Part shown: positions 8,723 to 16,385 of the stretch, one piece after another
Numbering within the stretch: the first letter of the stretch is position 1
Layout of the letters: each line of letters starts with the position of its first letter
Source: Actinocorallia populi
GTDB taxonomy: Bacteria > Actinomycetota > Actinomycetes > Streptosporangiales > Streptosporangiaceae
NCBI RefSeq assembly: GCF_002995495.1
Contig: NZ_PVZV01000005.1
Span: 372,001-436,000, forward strand
Length of the DNA stretch: 64,000 nt
Direction of reading: 5' to 3'
Made by a program: the position numbers and the translations under genes
The notes under the pieces: model-generated
What the model was told of the DNA's origin: nothing
Databases searched by the model: none
What the model saw: the letters and a program-made list of their open reading frames with translations, nothing else

Positions 8723-9955
8723 ATGACAGAGATCCCCCTGGACGTGAGTTCCTTCGAGGCGCTCCCCTCGCGCCTCGTCCTGCACCTGCGGGCCGACCTG
8801 GACCGGATGGCCGCCGACCTCCTGCGCGAACTGGAGGGAGGGGTCCCTTCGGAACGGCTGCGCGAACGGGTGATGAGCGGTCTGGCGCACTTCGCCGACC
8901 TGGTGGAGGAACCGCGCGGCGCGTGGAGCAGGCTCGCCCCCTGGTACCAGGACCTCGGCCGCAGGCTCGCCCGTGAGGGACGCGGGCCGGAGGAGGTCCA
9001 CCAGGGCCTGCGCCAGACCGGCCGGGCCGTGTGGCGCAGCGTGAAGGGCGTGCTGGAGACCCTGGACATCGACCGGGCCACCATCGGCAGGCTGGCCGAG
9101 GCGCAGTTCAGCTACATGGACGCGGTCGCCGCCGCGGTCCGCCAGGGGTACGAGGCCGAAGGCGAGGCCACCCCCGAGGTGCTCGAGCGCCGGCGTGCGG
9201 CGCTGCTGTCGCGGCTGCTGGCCCTGGAGCCGGGCGACTCCGCCGAGGCCGCCATCGCGGAGGCCGCCGGGCGGGCCCGCTGGCCGGTGCCCGCCACCGC
9301 GGCCGTCGCCGTGCTGGCGCCCCGGGACCCGCGCCACCAGCCCGCGCGGCCGCTGTCCGGCGGGGTGCTGGTCGACTGGGGCAGGGCCCGGCCGCGCGTG
9401 CTGCTGCCCGACCCCGACGGTCCGGGCGGCGCCCGCCTGCTGGAACCGCTGCTGCGGGACTGGATCGTGGTCGTCGGCCTGACCGTGCCGGTGCGCGCGG
9501 CGGCCGACTCCCACCGCTGGGCCCAGCAGACCCTGCTCCTGGTGGAGCGCGGCGTGGTGCCGCGGGACGGGCTGGTGCGCTGCGCCGACCACGTGCCGAC
9601 CCTGGTGATGTTCGGCGCCGAGAACCTGCTCGACACCATGGCGCCCACCCGGCTCGCCCCGCTGGAGGGGCTGCCGCCGGTGCAGCGGGAGCGGCTCACC
9701 GAGACGCTGCTGTCCCTGCTGGCCCACAACTTCAACGCCACCGAGGCGGGCCGGCGCATGCACGTCCACCCGCAGACCGTCCGCTACCGGTTCCGCCAGC
9801 TGGAGAAGCTGTTCGGCGCCGATCTCGCCGACCCGCAGCGGTGCCTGGAGATCGAGATGATCCTGCGCACCCGCAGGCCCGGAGCGCCGGGCCGCCGGCC
9901 GGCGCTCAGCGGCGGTGCCGCAGCGACCACTCCACGGCCGGACAGCGGTCCATGA
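8723..9955 (+). CDS. PucR/CdaR-type helix-turn-helix regulator (copy 2)
   Basis: Protein of 410 residues with the same layout as the preceding gene: N-terminal helical sensor-like half, CdaR/GGDEF-like centre and a C-terminal PucR helix-turn-helix (FNATEAGRRMHVHPQTVRYRFRQLE). ATG 8723 has a strong site, AAAGAGGAGG. The two paralogues share the LLPDPDGPG/IVPDPEGPG segment and the TVP segment that follows. The last 50 bases overlap the convergent CoA-binding gene on the other strand; the overlapping part encodes only a low-complexity tail (GRRPALSGG). Target genes are unknown. Confidence 0.8.
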   Translation: MTEIPLDVSSFEALPSRLVLHLRADLDRMAADLLRELEGGVPSERLRERVMSGLAHFADLVEEPRGAWSRLAPWYQDLGRRLAREGRGPEEVHQGLRQTGRAVWRSVKGVLETLDIDRATIGRLAEAQFSYMDAVAAAVRQGYEAEGEATPEVLERRRAALLSRLLALEPGDSAEAAIAEAAGRARWPVPATAAVAVLAPRDPRHQPARPLSGGVLVDWGRARPRVLLPDPDGPGGARLLEPLLRDWIVVVGLTVPVRAAADSHRWAQQTLLLVERGVVPRDGLVRCADHVPTLVMFGAENLLDTMAPTRLAPLEGLPPVQRERLTETLLSLLAHNFNATEAGRRMHVHPQTVRYRFRQLEKLFGADLADPQRCLEIEMILRTRRPGAPGRRPALSGGAAATTPRPDSGP

Positions 9956-10325
9956 CCACCTCGAGGCCCGCCTCCAGCGCCCGTTCGGCCGCCGCGACGT
10001 CGACCACGTCGAGCGGCAGCCACACGCCCTTGGCGCCCGCCCGGATCGCCTCGTCGACGACCTCGCCCGCGGAGTCGGCGCGCCGGTAGACGCCGACCAC
10101 GTCGATCGGCACCGGCACCTCGGCCAGGCTCCCGTAGGCCTGCTCGCCCAGGACCGGGGCGCGGCCCGGATGCACCGGGATGATCTTCTTGCCGCGCTCC
10201 TGGAGCAGCCGCGCCTGGTCGTAGACGGTACGGGTGGGATTGTCGCTCAATCCGACGAACGCCCAGGTCTGCGAGTCCCACAACATCCGCCGGATCACCG
10301 TCTGGTCCGCGAAGCGCTCGTCCAC
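9906..10325 (-). CDS. CoA-binding domain protein (YccU-like)
   Basis: Protein of 139 residues consisting of one Rossmann-type CoA-binding domain: WAFVGLSDNPTRTVYD near the N-terminus, then GKKIIPVHPG and a C-terminal VMDRCPAVEW with the conserved Cys-Pro. GTG 10325 is preceded by GGAGGAGG at six bases and is preferred over the upstream ATG at 10379, which lacks a ribosome-binding site. Members of this family bind CoA or acyl-CoA in the cytoplasm, but their reaction is unknown. Divergent from hrpB; the 3' end overlaps the PucR-type gene by 50 bases. Confidence 0.82.
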   Translation of the reverse strand: MDERFADQTVIRRMLWDSQTWAFVGLSDNPTRTVYDQARLLQERGKKIIPVHPGRAPVLGEQAYGSLAEVPVPIDVVGVYRRADSAGEVVDEAIRAGAKGVWLPLDVVDVAAAERALEAGLEVVMDRCPAVEWSLRHRR

Positions 10326-10410
10326 CGTCGTCCTCCTCCATCCGCCCGACACGGGAACTCTTGATCGCCGAAACGCCAAGAGGACCCCGGGTATTTCCTA
10401 TCCTTGGGTC

Positions 10411-12849
10411 ATGCGCGGTCTGGACCTGCCGATCCGCGAGGCACTGCCGTCACTGGTGACGGCCGTGGCCTCGGGCACCGCCGTGCTCACCGCGCCGCCC
10501 GGCACCGGCAAGACCACCCTGGTCCCGCTCGCGCTGGCCGGGCTGCTCGGCGGCGCGCCCGCCCGCGTGCTGGTCGCCGAGCCCCGCCGGATCGCCGCCC
10601 GCGCCGCGGCCCGCCGCATGGCCTGGATGCTGGAGGAGGCCGTGGGGGAGCGGGTCGGCTTCGCCGTGCGCGGCGAGCACCGGCCGGGGAGCCGGATCGA
10701 GGCCGTCACCACCGGCGTGCTGCTGCAGCGCCTGCAGCGCGACCCGGAGCTCGCAGGCGTCGACGTGGTCGTGGTCGACGAGTGCCACGAGCGGCACCTG
10801 GACGCCGACACCGCGCTCGCCTTCCTGCTGGAGGTCCGCCAGACCCTGCGCCCCGACCTGAAGGTCGTCGCCGCCAGCGCCACGGCCGACGCGGCGCGCT
10901 GGGCGGCGCTGCTGGAGGACGCGCCGGTCGTCGAGGCCGCCTCCGTCCTGCACCCGCTGACCGAGGTCTGGGCCCCGCCGCCGCGGGCCGCCGCGCCCGC
11001 CCACGGCACCCGGGTGGACCCCGCGTTCCTCGACCACGTGGCCCGCACCGTCCGCCGCGCCTGGGACGAGCGGGAGGGCGGCGTCCTGTGCTTCCTGCCG
11101 GGGGTGGGCGAGCTGCGGCGGGTCGCCGGCGCGCTCTTGGGGCTCCCGGTGCTGCAGCTGCACGGGCAGGCGCCGGCCGAGACGCAGGACGCCGCGCTGA
11201 GCGCCTCGGCCGAGCGCAGGGTGATCCTGGCCACGTCGGTCGCCGAGTCCAGCCTCACCCTCCCCGGCATCCGCACGGTCGTCGACTCGGGCCTGGCCCG
11301 CGAACCCCGCACCGACCACACCCGGGGCCTGGGCGCGCTCACCACCGTCCGCGTCTCGCGCGCCACCGCCGAGCAGCGAGCCGGACGCGCCGCGCGGGAG
11401 GCGCCCGGCACCGTCTACCGCTGCTGGCACGAGTCCGAGCGGCTCGCGCCGTGGCCGCAACCCGAGATCGCCCTGGCCGACCTCGCCCCCTTCGCACTGC
11501 ACCTGGCCTGCTGGGGGACGTCCGACCCGGCGGAACTCGCGCTGCTCACCCCGCCGCCCGAGACCGCGCTGGCCGCCGCCCGCACCACTCTGCACGGCCT
11601 GGGCGCCCTGGACGGCGCGGGCCGCGCCACCGGGCGCGGCAGGCGGATGAACGGGATGGGCCTGCACCCCCGGCTGGCGCGCGCCCTGCTCGACGCCTCC
11701 CCGCGCACCGGCGCCCGCCGCGCCGCCGAACTCGTCGCGCTGCTGTCGGAGCCCCTGCCGTCCGACGCCCCCGAGGACCTGGTCGCCGCCTGGCGCCGGC
11801 TGCGCGACCAGCAGCGCTGGAAGTCCGAGGCGCGCCGCCTGCGCTCCGCCCTGCGCGGGCGCGACGACGGCGCCGCGCCCGCAGAGCACCTGCCGGACGA
11901 GGCGGCGGCAGGGCTGGTCGTGGCGCTGGCCTACCCCGAGCGGGTGGCGCGGGCGCGTCCGTCGGGCGGCCATCTCATGGCCTCCGGAACGGGCGCGACG
12001 GTGCCCGGCGGGCTGGCACGGGCGTCCTGGCTGGCCGTGGCGGTCGCCGACCGCCCGGTGGGAGCGGCCTCGGCCAGGGTCCGCCAGGCGGTGGAGATCG
12101 ACGAGGCGACGGCACGGGAGGCAGCGGCGGCGCTGCTGGCCCTCCGGGAGGAGGTCTTCTGGGAGGGCGGCGCGGTCCGGGCCAGGGAGGTGGAGCGCCT
12201 CGGCGCGATCGAGCTGGCCTCCAGATCCGTCGCACCGGGCCGGGAGGCGGTGCGCGAGGCGCTGCTGGCCGAGCTGCGCAGGGCAGGGCCCGCGTTCCTC
12301 CGCTGGAGCGCGGAGGCCCGCAGGCTGCGGGAGCGGCTGGACTTCCTGCACCGCGCGATGGGCGAGCCGTGGCCCGCGGTGGACGACACGGCGCTGACCG
12401 AGCGGGCGGCCGAACGGCTGGCGCAGACCCCGGAGGCGGGCTCGGCGCGCTCCGCCGAGGACCTCCTGCGCGGCCTGCTGCCGTGGCCGGAGGCCGCGCG
12501 GCTGGAGGAGCTGGCGCCCGAGCGGATCGCGGTGCCCAGCGGCTCGCGGGTCAAGGTGGACTACTCGGGGGAGCAACCGGTGCTGGCGGCCAAGCTGCAG
12601 GAGCTCTTCGGCTGGCCGAAGGCGCCCGCGCTGGCCGGCGGCAGGGTGCCGCTGCTGGTGCACCTGCTGTCCCCGGCGGGGCGTCCCGCCGCGGTGACCG
12701 CGGATCTGGAGTCCTTCTGGCGGGAGGGCTACCGGGCGGTGCGCGCCGAGCTGCGGGGGCGCTACCCGCGCCACCCGTGGCCGGAGGACCCCGCGGGAGC
12801 CGCGCCCACGGCCCGGACCAACCGGGCGCTGCGCGACAGGGCGCGCTGA
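10411..12849 (+). CDS. hrpB: ATP-dependent helicase HrpB
   Basis: DEAH/DExH-box superfamily 2 helicase of 812 residues, the usual length for HrpB. Walker A APPGTGKTT is near residue 32, motif II VVVDECHERH near residue 126 and motif III SATAD soon after. The helicase C domain includes ATSVAESSLTLPGI and QRAGRAARE. A C-terminal HrpB-specific domain ends with SGEQPVLAAKLQELFGW. ATG 10411 is chosen because the frame upstream overlaps the divergent CoA-binding gene. The biological substrate of HrpB is not well defined; a role in RNA metabolism is inferred for the family. Confidence 0.93.
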   Translation: MRGLDLPIREALPSLVTAVASGTAVLTAPPGTGKTTLVPLALAGLLGGAPARVLVAEPRRIAARAAARRMAWMLEEAVGERVGFAVRGEHRPGSRIEAVTTGVLLQRLQRDPELAGVDVVVVDECHERHLDADTALAFLLEVRQTLRPDLKVVAASATADAARWAALLEDAPVVEAASVLHPLTEVWAPPPRAAAPAHGTRVDPAFLDHVARTVRRAWDEREGGVLCFLPGVGELRRVAGALLGLPVLQLHGQAPAETQDAALSASAERRVILATSVAESSLTLPGIRTVVDSGLAREPRTDHTRGLGALTTVRVSRATAEQRAGRAAREAPGTVYRCWHESERLAPWPQPEIALADLAPFALHLACWGTSDPAELALLTPPPETALAAARTTLHGLGALDGAGRATGRGRRMNGMGLHPRLARALLDASPRTGARRAAELVALLSEPLPSDAPEDLVAAWRRLRDQQRWKSEARRLRSALRGRDDGAAPAEHLPDEAAAGLVVALAYPERVARARPSGGHLMASGTGATVPGGLARASWLAVAVADRPVGAASARVRQAVEIDEATAREAAAALLALREEVFWEGGAVRAREVERLGAIELASRSVAPGREAVREALLAELRRAGPAFLRWSAEARRLRERLDFLHRAMGEPWPAVDDTALTERAAERLAQTPEAGSARSAEDLLRGLLPWPEAARLEELAPERIAVPSGSRVKVDYSGEQPVLAAKLQELFGWPKAPALAGGRVPLLVHLLSPAGRPAAVTADLESFWREGYRAVRAELRGRYPRHPWPEDPAGAAPTARTNRALRDRAR

Positions 12850-12976
12850 GCGGGGGAGAACGGTGGAGCGGGGGCGTGTGAGTTTCCCCCTCTTCCCCGG
12901 TGGCAGGGTGGTCGGGGGAACGTCATGACCTTGTTCCTCCGTTCACCGGATCAGGCTGAGAAGAAGGAGGTGGCAG

Positions 12977-13330
12977 GTGAGGATCCCCAAACGCGTCAAC
13001 GCCGCTTGGGACTGGGCCGAAAGGCACGGTCGCGCGTTGTCCGCCGGGACGATCCTCCTCATCATCACGGTGGGGGCGTTGTGGTTGCCGGCGCTGGGGG
13101 CGCTGGTGGCGGGGATGGTCGTCGGGGGAGTGCTGGTGCACCGGCGGATGCGCAGGAGGCTGGGCCGGCTGCAGGCCGACAACGACCAGCTGCTCCGCCA
13201 GACCGGGGCCCTGCGGCACAAGATCGCATTGCTGGAGCAGGGGGTCAGGCGGGAGTCGTCGGTGACGACTCAGCGGCTGCCCTTCATCCCGGGCTCCGTC
13301 GAACTGCCGGAGGCGTCCGAAGCGGACTGA
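12977..13330 (+). CDS. small membrane protein with coiled coil, unknown function
   Basis: Protein of 117 residues, GTG start at 12977 after AAGGAGG. A basic N-terminus is followed by two closely spaced hydrophobic segments (GTILLIITVGALWLPAL and GALVAGMVVGGVLV), then basic residues and a coiled-coil-like stretch (RLGRLQADNDQLLRQTGALRHKIALLEQ). The layout suggests a membrane protein with a cytoplasmic coiled coil. I do not recognise a family. Its last 61 bases overlap the 3' end of the convergent MarR gene. Confidence 0.65.
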   Translation: MRIPKRVNAAWDWAERHGRALSAGTILLIITVGALWLPALGALVAGMVVGGVLVHRRMRRRLGRLQADNDQLLRQTGALRHKIALLEQGVRRESSVTTQRLPFIPGSVELPEASEAD

Positions 13331-13848
13331 CCCGGTCCGTCCTGGGGGGCGGCCCCGGACCCCGGGGGCCGCCCCCCAGGCCCGCCCTCCGCCGCGGCCG
13401 CCCCGGCCGGCCCGGTGAGGACCGAGGCGCAGATGTCGGCGAGGGCGTCGAGCTGCTGCGGGGTGAGCACGTCGAAGAGCACCCGCCGGACGGACTCGAC
13501 ATGCGCGGGGGCCGCCGACTCGATCGCGCCCAGCCCTTCGGGGGTGAGCACGGCGAAGGCGCCCCTCGCGTCCTCGGGGCACTCCTGCCGGACGATCAGC
13601 CCCCGCTTCTCCATCCGGGCCAGCTGGTGGGAGAGCCGGCTGCGCTCCCAGCGCATGGCGCGCGCCAGTTCGGTGACGCGCAACCGGTGTTCGGCGCTGT
13701 CGGTGAGGTGGACGAGTACCTCGAAGTCGCCCGGGGACAGGCCGGATCCGGTCTGGAGGTCACGGCCGACCACGGCCCAGAGCTCGGTGTGCATGCGCAG
13801 GAAGTCGCGCCACAGGCGCTGCTCCCGGTCGGAGAGCCATCTCGTCAT
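13270..13848 (-). CDS. MarR family transcriptional regulator
   Basis: Winged-helix repressor of 192 residues from ATG 13848; a GTG at 13869 would add seven residues. The MarR core runs from residue 1 to about 150: LSPGDFEVLVHLTDS, recognition helix region RVTELARAMRWERSRLSHQLARMEKRGLIVR and the wing with DARGAFAVLTPEG. The last 40 or so residues are Gly/Pro/Ala/Ser-rich and are encoded by the terminator hairpin region, so they may be non-functional read-through. Divergent from yceI, whose promoter carries a palindrome that this protein probably binds. Confidence 0.88.
   Translation of the reverse strand: MTRWLSDREQRLWRDFLRMHTELWAVVGRDLQTGSGLSPGDFEVLVHLTDSAEHRLRVTELARAMRWERSRLSHQLARMEKRGLIVRQECPEDARGAFAVLTPEGLGAIESAAPAHVESVRRVLFDVLTPQQLDALADICASVLTGPAGAAAAEGGPGGRPPGSGAAPQDGPGQSASDASGSSTEPGMKGSR
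13341..13380. terminator. 16-bp perfect G+C hairpin between convergent genes
   Basis: Bases 13341-13356 and 13365-13380 are perfect reverse complements (16 bp, 8-base loop). This is a strong, T-tract-poor hairpin of the type used as a bidirectional terminator in actinobacteria. It starts 10 bases after the stop of the forward gene but lies inside the C-terminal codons of the reverse MarR gene. Confidence 0.75.
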
Positions 13849-13862
13849 GTTCCCCAGATTAC

Positions 13863-13890
13863 TTGACACGTCACCAATCTTGGCTAATCT
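13863..13890 (+). promoter_or_regulatory. sigma-70-like promoter of yceI
   Basis: TTGACA at 13863-13868 and TAATCT at 13885-13890, spaced 16 bp, match the consensus closely. The expected transcription start falls at about 13897, inside the palindrome at 13895-13908, which gives a simple repression geometry. Confidence 0.7.
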
Positions 13891-13894
13891 AAGT

Positions 13895-13908
13895 GTTGAA
13901 AGTTCAAC
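13895..13908. promoter_or_regulatory. putative MarR operator (GTTGAA-AG-TTCAAC)
   Basis: Perfect palindrome of two 6-bp halves with a 2-bp centre, lying just downstream of the -10 element of the yceI promoter and in the region upstream of the divergent MarR gene. TTGAA/TTCAA half-sites are common for MarR proteins. Binding is inferred from position and symmetry. Confidence 0.65.
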
Positions 13909-13925
13909 TTCTTATGGAGGCAGCG

Positions 13926-14477
13926 ATGAGCACCGCCCTTTCCGAGCTGACCGGCACCTACACCATCGACCCGGCCCACACCCGGATCGGCTTCTCGGCC
14001 CGCCACGCCATGGTCACCAAGGTGCGCGGTGCGTTCAACGAGTTCTCCGGCACCGCGAAGGTCGACGGCGACGAGCCGGGCCGCTCGTCGGTCGAGGTGC
14101 GGATCGCCACGGCCAGCATCGACACCCGCAACGAGCAGCGCGACGGGCACCTGCGCACCGGCGACTTCCTCGAGGTCGAGAAGTACCCCGAGATCACCTT
14201 CGCCTCCACCGCCGTCGAGCGGGTCTCCGACACGACCTTCCGGATCACCGGCGACCTGACCATCAAGGGCGTCACCAAGCCGGTCACCATCGACTTCGAG
14301 TTCGAGGGCGCGGCCAAGGACCCGTTCGGCAACGAGCGCATCGGCTTCGAGGGCTCCACCTCGATCAACCGCAGCGACTTCGGCGTCACCTTCAACGCCG
14401 CGCTGGAGACCGGCGGCGTGCTGGTCAGCGAGAAGATCAACCTCGAGTTCGAGGTCTCGGCGATCAGGAACGCCTGA
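13926..14477 (+). CDS. YceI family protein
   Basis: Lipocalin-like YceI protein of 183 residues that in relatives binds isoprenoid-type lipids. ATG 13926 follows GGAGG by five bases; the frame extends upstream to 13893, but that part overlaps the promoter palindrome. Features: LTGTYTIDPAHTRIGFSARHAM at the N-terminus, then SIDTRNEQRDGHLRTGDF, ITGDLTIKGVTKPV and a final beta strand. No signal peptide, so it is probably cytoplasmic. Divergent from the MarR gene and probably repressed by it. Confidence 0.93.
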   Translation: MSTALSELTGTYTIDPAHTRIGFSARHAMVTKVRGAFNEFSGTAKVDGDEPGRSSVEVRIATASIDTRNEQRDGHLRTGDFLEVEKYPEITFASTAVERVSDTTFRITGDLTIKGVTKPVTIDFEFEGAAKDPFGNERIGFEGSTSINRSDFGVTFNAALETGGVLVSEKINLEFEVSAIRNA

Positions 14478-14492
14478 GCGCGCGGACCTCGC

Positions 14493-14521
14493 GGAGGGCG
14501 GCGCCCGGGGCGCCGCCCTCC
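14493..14521 (+). terminator. hairpin terminator after yceI
   Basis: A 13-bp perfect stem (14493-14505 with 14509-14521) and a 3-base loop, 15 bases after the yceI stop. No T-tract, as is common in very G+C-rich genomes. Confidence 0.7.
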
Positions 14522-14570
14522 CGGCCGTCGCCGGTAAATCATTTCGCGGGCTCCGGCGGAGGTGCCTAAC

Positions 14571-15221
14571 ATGACCGCCGTGAAGCACATCATCTGGGAT
14601 TGGAACGGAACGCTCCTCGACGACCGGGACATCGTGCTGGACGCCAGCGTCGAGGTCTTCCGGGGCACCGAGGCCGAGGGCGTCACCGCGGCGGAGATCA
14701 TCGCCGCCTACACCCGCCCGATCTGGGTGACGTACGAGAAGCTGCTCGGCCGCCCCCTGCGCGAGGGCGAGTGGGAGCGGATGGACACCCTCTTCCACCT
14801 CGCCTACGAGCGGCTCCTGGACTCCTGCCTGCTGTCCGGCGAGTGCCTGGCGGCGCTGAACCGGGTGGCCGACGGCGGGCGCAGCCAGTCGATCCTGTCG
14901 ATGGCCGGACACGACCACCTGGTGGCCACCGTCGGGAAGTTCGGCATCACCCCGTTCTTCTCCGCGGTGCACGGTCTGCGCGACGCGCCTCCCGGCGGCG
15001 GCAAGGCCGAGCACATGGTCCGCCACGCCGCCGCGCTGGGCCTGGCCCCCGCCGACCTCGTGGTGATCGGCGACGCCGCCGACGACGCGGTGGCGGCCGC
15101 GCACATCGGCGCCCGCGCCGTCCTGTACACCGGCGGCATGCAGCGCCGCGAGGAGCTGGCGCTGACCGGCGCCCCCGTCGTCGACAGCCTCATGGAGGCA
15201 CTGGACCTCATCGGCGCCTAG
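14571..15221 (+). CDS. HAD family hydrolase (phosphatase-like)
   Basis: Haloacid dehalogenase-fold hydrolase of 216 residues. Motif I is IWDWNGTLLDD near residue 10, with Asn in place of the usual second Asp variant. Motif II is SMAGHD, the conserved Lys is in GGGKAEHM, and motif III/IV is VIGDAADDAVAA. ATG 14571 is preceded by GGAGG at eight bases. Layout resembles phosphoglycolate-phosphatase-like members, but the substrate cannot be read from the sequence. Its stop overlaps the end of the convergent secreted-protein gene by four bases. Confidence 0.85.
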   Translation: MTAVKHIIWDWNGTLLDDRDIVLDASVEVFRGTEAEGVTAAEIIAAYTRPIWVTYEKLLGRPLREGEWERMDTLFHLAYERLLDSCLLSGECLAALNRVADGGRSQSILSMAGHDHLVATVGKFGITPFFSAVHGLRDAPPGGGKAEHMVRHAAALGLAPADLVVIGDAADDAVAAAHIGARAVLYTGGMQRREELALTGAPVVDSLMEALDLIGA

Positions 15222-15787
15222 AGGCGGCGGTAGCTCCAGGTGCCGTTGAGGGTGCCGCCGGCGGAGACCTCCTTCTGGTGCAGGCGCAGGGTCCCCGGAC
15301 CGCAGGTGTAGGTGGCGCTGGCGGGGATGCCGCTGAACCCGCCGCGCCTGAGCAGGGACGCCACCCGCTGGGGGGAGGGGTCGTAGTTCAGGGGGCGGGT
15401 CTGGCGGATCTTCAGGGTGGCGGGGCCGGACGCCGAGGCGGGCGAACCGGTCAGCCGCGCGGCGGAGACGCGCGTCTTCAGCCGCAGCGTCTTGCGGTAC
15501 CTCATCCAGCCGGAGACGGGTCGCCCGTCGGACGTGCCGGTCTCGGTGAACTTGGCCGAGGAGCCGAAGGAGTGCAGGGCGGTGCGCCCGTCCAGGGTCA
15601 GGACGGAGCCCGAACCGCCGCTGAAGCGCAGGTGGGCGTTGCCGGAGTCGACGTGCAGCACCGCGCGGGTGAGCTTCCACGTGCCGAGGGCGCAGCGTGC
15701 GGGCGGCGCGGCCGCCGCCGGAACGCCGATCGCCGTGCCCGCCAGCGCGAGCACGGCGATCCCGGTCATCGTTCGGATCGACACCAC
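15218..15787 (-). CDS. secreted protein of unknown function
   Basis: Protein of 189 residues with a Sec-type signal peptide (VSIRTMTGIAVLALAGTAIGVPAAAAP, probable cleavage near residue 27). GTG 15787 follows GGGAGG. The mature part is beta-rich with two cysteines (RCALGTW near its start, TYTCGPG near the end) that could form a disulfide. Recurrent WKLTRAVL, LNYDPSP and NGTWSYRRL segments suggest a lipocalin- or META-like barrel, but I do not recognise a named family. Confidence 0.7.
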   Translation of the reverse strand: MVSIRTMTGIAVLALAGTAIGVPAAAAPPARCALGTWKLTRAVLHVDSGNAHLRFSGGSGSVLTLDGRTALHSFGSSAKFTETGTSDGRPVSGWMRYRKTLRLKTRVSAARLTGSPASASGPATLKIRQTRPLNYDPSPQRVASLLRRGGFSGIPASATYTCGPGTLRLHQKEVSAGGTLNGTWSYRRL

Positions 15788-15861
15788 ACCTCCCGGAACC
15801 GCCGCATCCGCTGACGACAGGACTTTACCGGGAGGAATGATGGGTTCGTCGTGGAGGCCGC

Positions 15862-16044
15862 TCAGCTCGGGGTGAAGCCGAGCGCCACCAGGGCGATCAG
15901 GTGCGTCACCACCACGATCGCGAGCAGCGCGATGAAGACGAACTTCGCCGGTCCGTGCTCGAAGGTCTTGCCCTCCTTGAGGGGCCCGCGGGCCCGCTGG
16001 CGGGCCCGGATCTCCTCTTCGAAGGACAGCTTGTGCAGCCTCAT
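15862..16044 (-). CDS. small membrane protein of unknown function
   Basis: Protein of 60 residues (MRLHKLSFEEEIRAR start) with a charged N-terminal half and a single C-terminal membrane helix (FVFIALLAIVVVTHLIALVAL). It begins seven bases after the stop of the gene at 16052-16267 and is probably co-transcribed with it. The ATG at 16044 is supported by the operon spacing and by the sharp change from random to patterned sequence at that residue. Confidence 0.6.
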   Translation of the reverse strand: MRLHKLSFEEEIRARQRARGPLKEGKTFEHGPAKFVFIALLAIVVVTHLIALVALGFTPS

Positions 16045-16051
16045 GGCGCGC

Positions 16052-16267
16052 TCAGGCCTGCGGGGGCACCGCGACGACGACGTCCGCCATGATCCGGACG
16101 TAGAGGGCGACCACACCGCCGACCGCGACGATGGCCGTGCCCGCCCAGAACATGGGCCAGATGCCCAGCGGAAGGCCCAGCCCGCCGACCGTGAAGCCGA
16201 TGAAGATGATCGCGACCGCCACCCAGGACTTGAATGCACCCGCGTGCGAACCGCCGCTGCCAGACAT
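16052..16267 (-). CDS. HGxxPAAW-type small membrane protein
   Basis: Protein of 71 residues beginning MSGSGGSHAGAFKSWVAV. It has two membrane helices (AIIFIGFTVGGLGLPLGI and PMFWAGTAIVAVGGVVALYV) and the layout of the actinobacterial HGxxPAAW family: a His/Gly-rich start followed by a W. The AFKSW here is a variant of the usual PAAW. ATG 16267 is preferred over 16297. Function of the family is unknown. First gene of a two-gene operon with 15862-16044. Confidence 0.65.
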   Translation of the reverse strand: MSGSGGSHAGAFKSWVAVAIIFIGFTVGGLGLPLGIWPMFWAGTAIVAVGGVVALYVRIMADVVVAVPPQA

Positions 16268-16385
16268 GTGTTGAGCCTTTCGCCAATGGTGATGCAACGG
16301 CCACAGTGTACCGGCGGGTCCGGCGGGCTCCGCGTCGCCCCGGGCGGACCTTGACCCCGGGGGCGCGGGCCACTGTAATCAGCGG

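Noticed and set aside
10450-12774. 774-codon reverse frame opposite hrpB
   Set aside because: No domain-like sequence; composition is that of an antisense shadow and hrpB motifs are intact on the forward strand.
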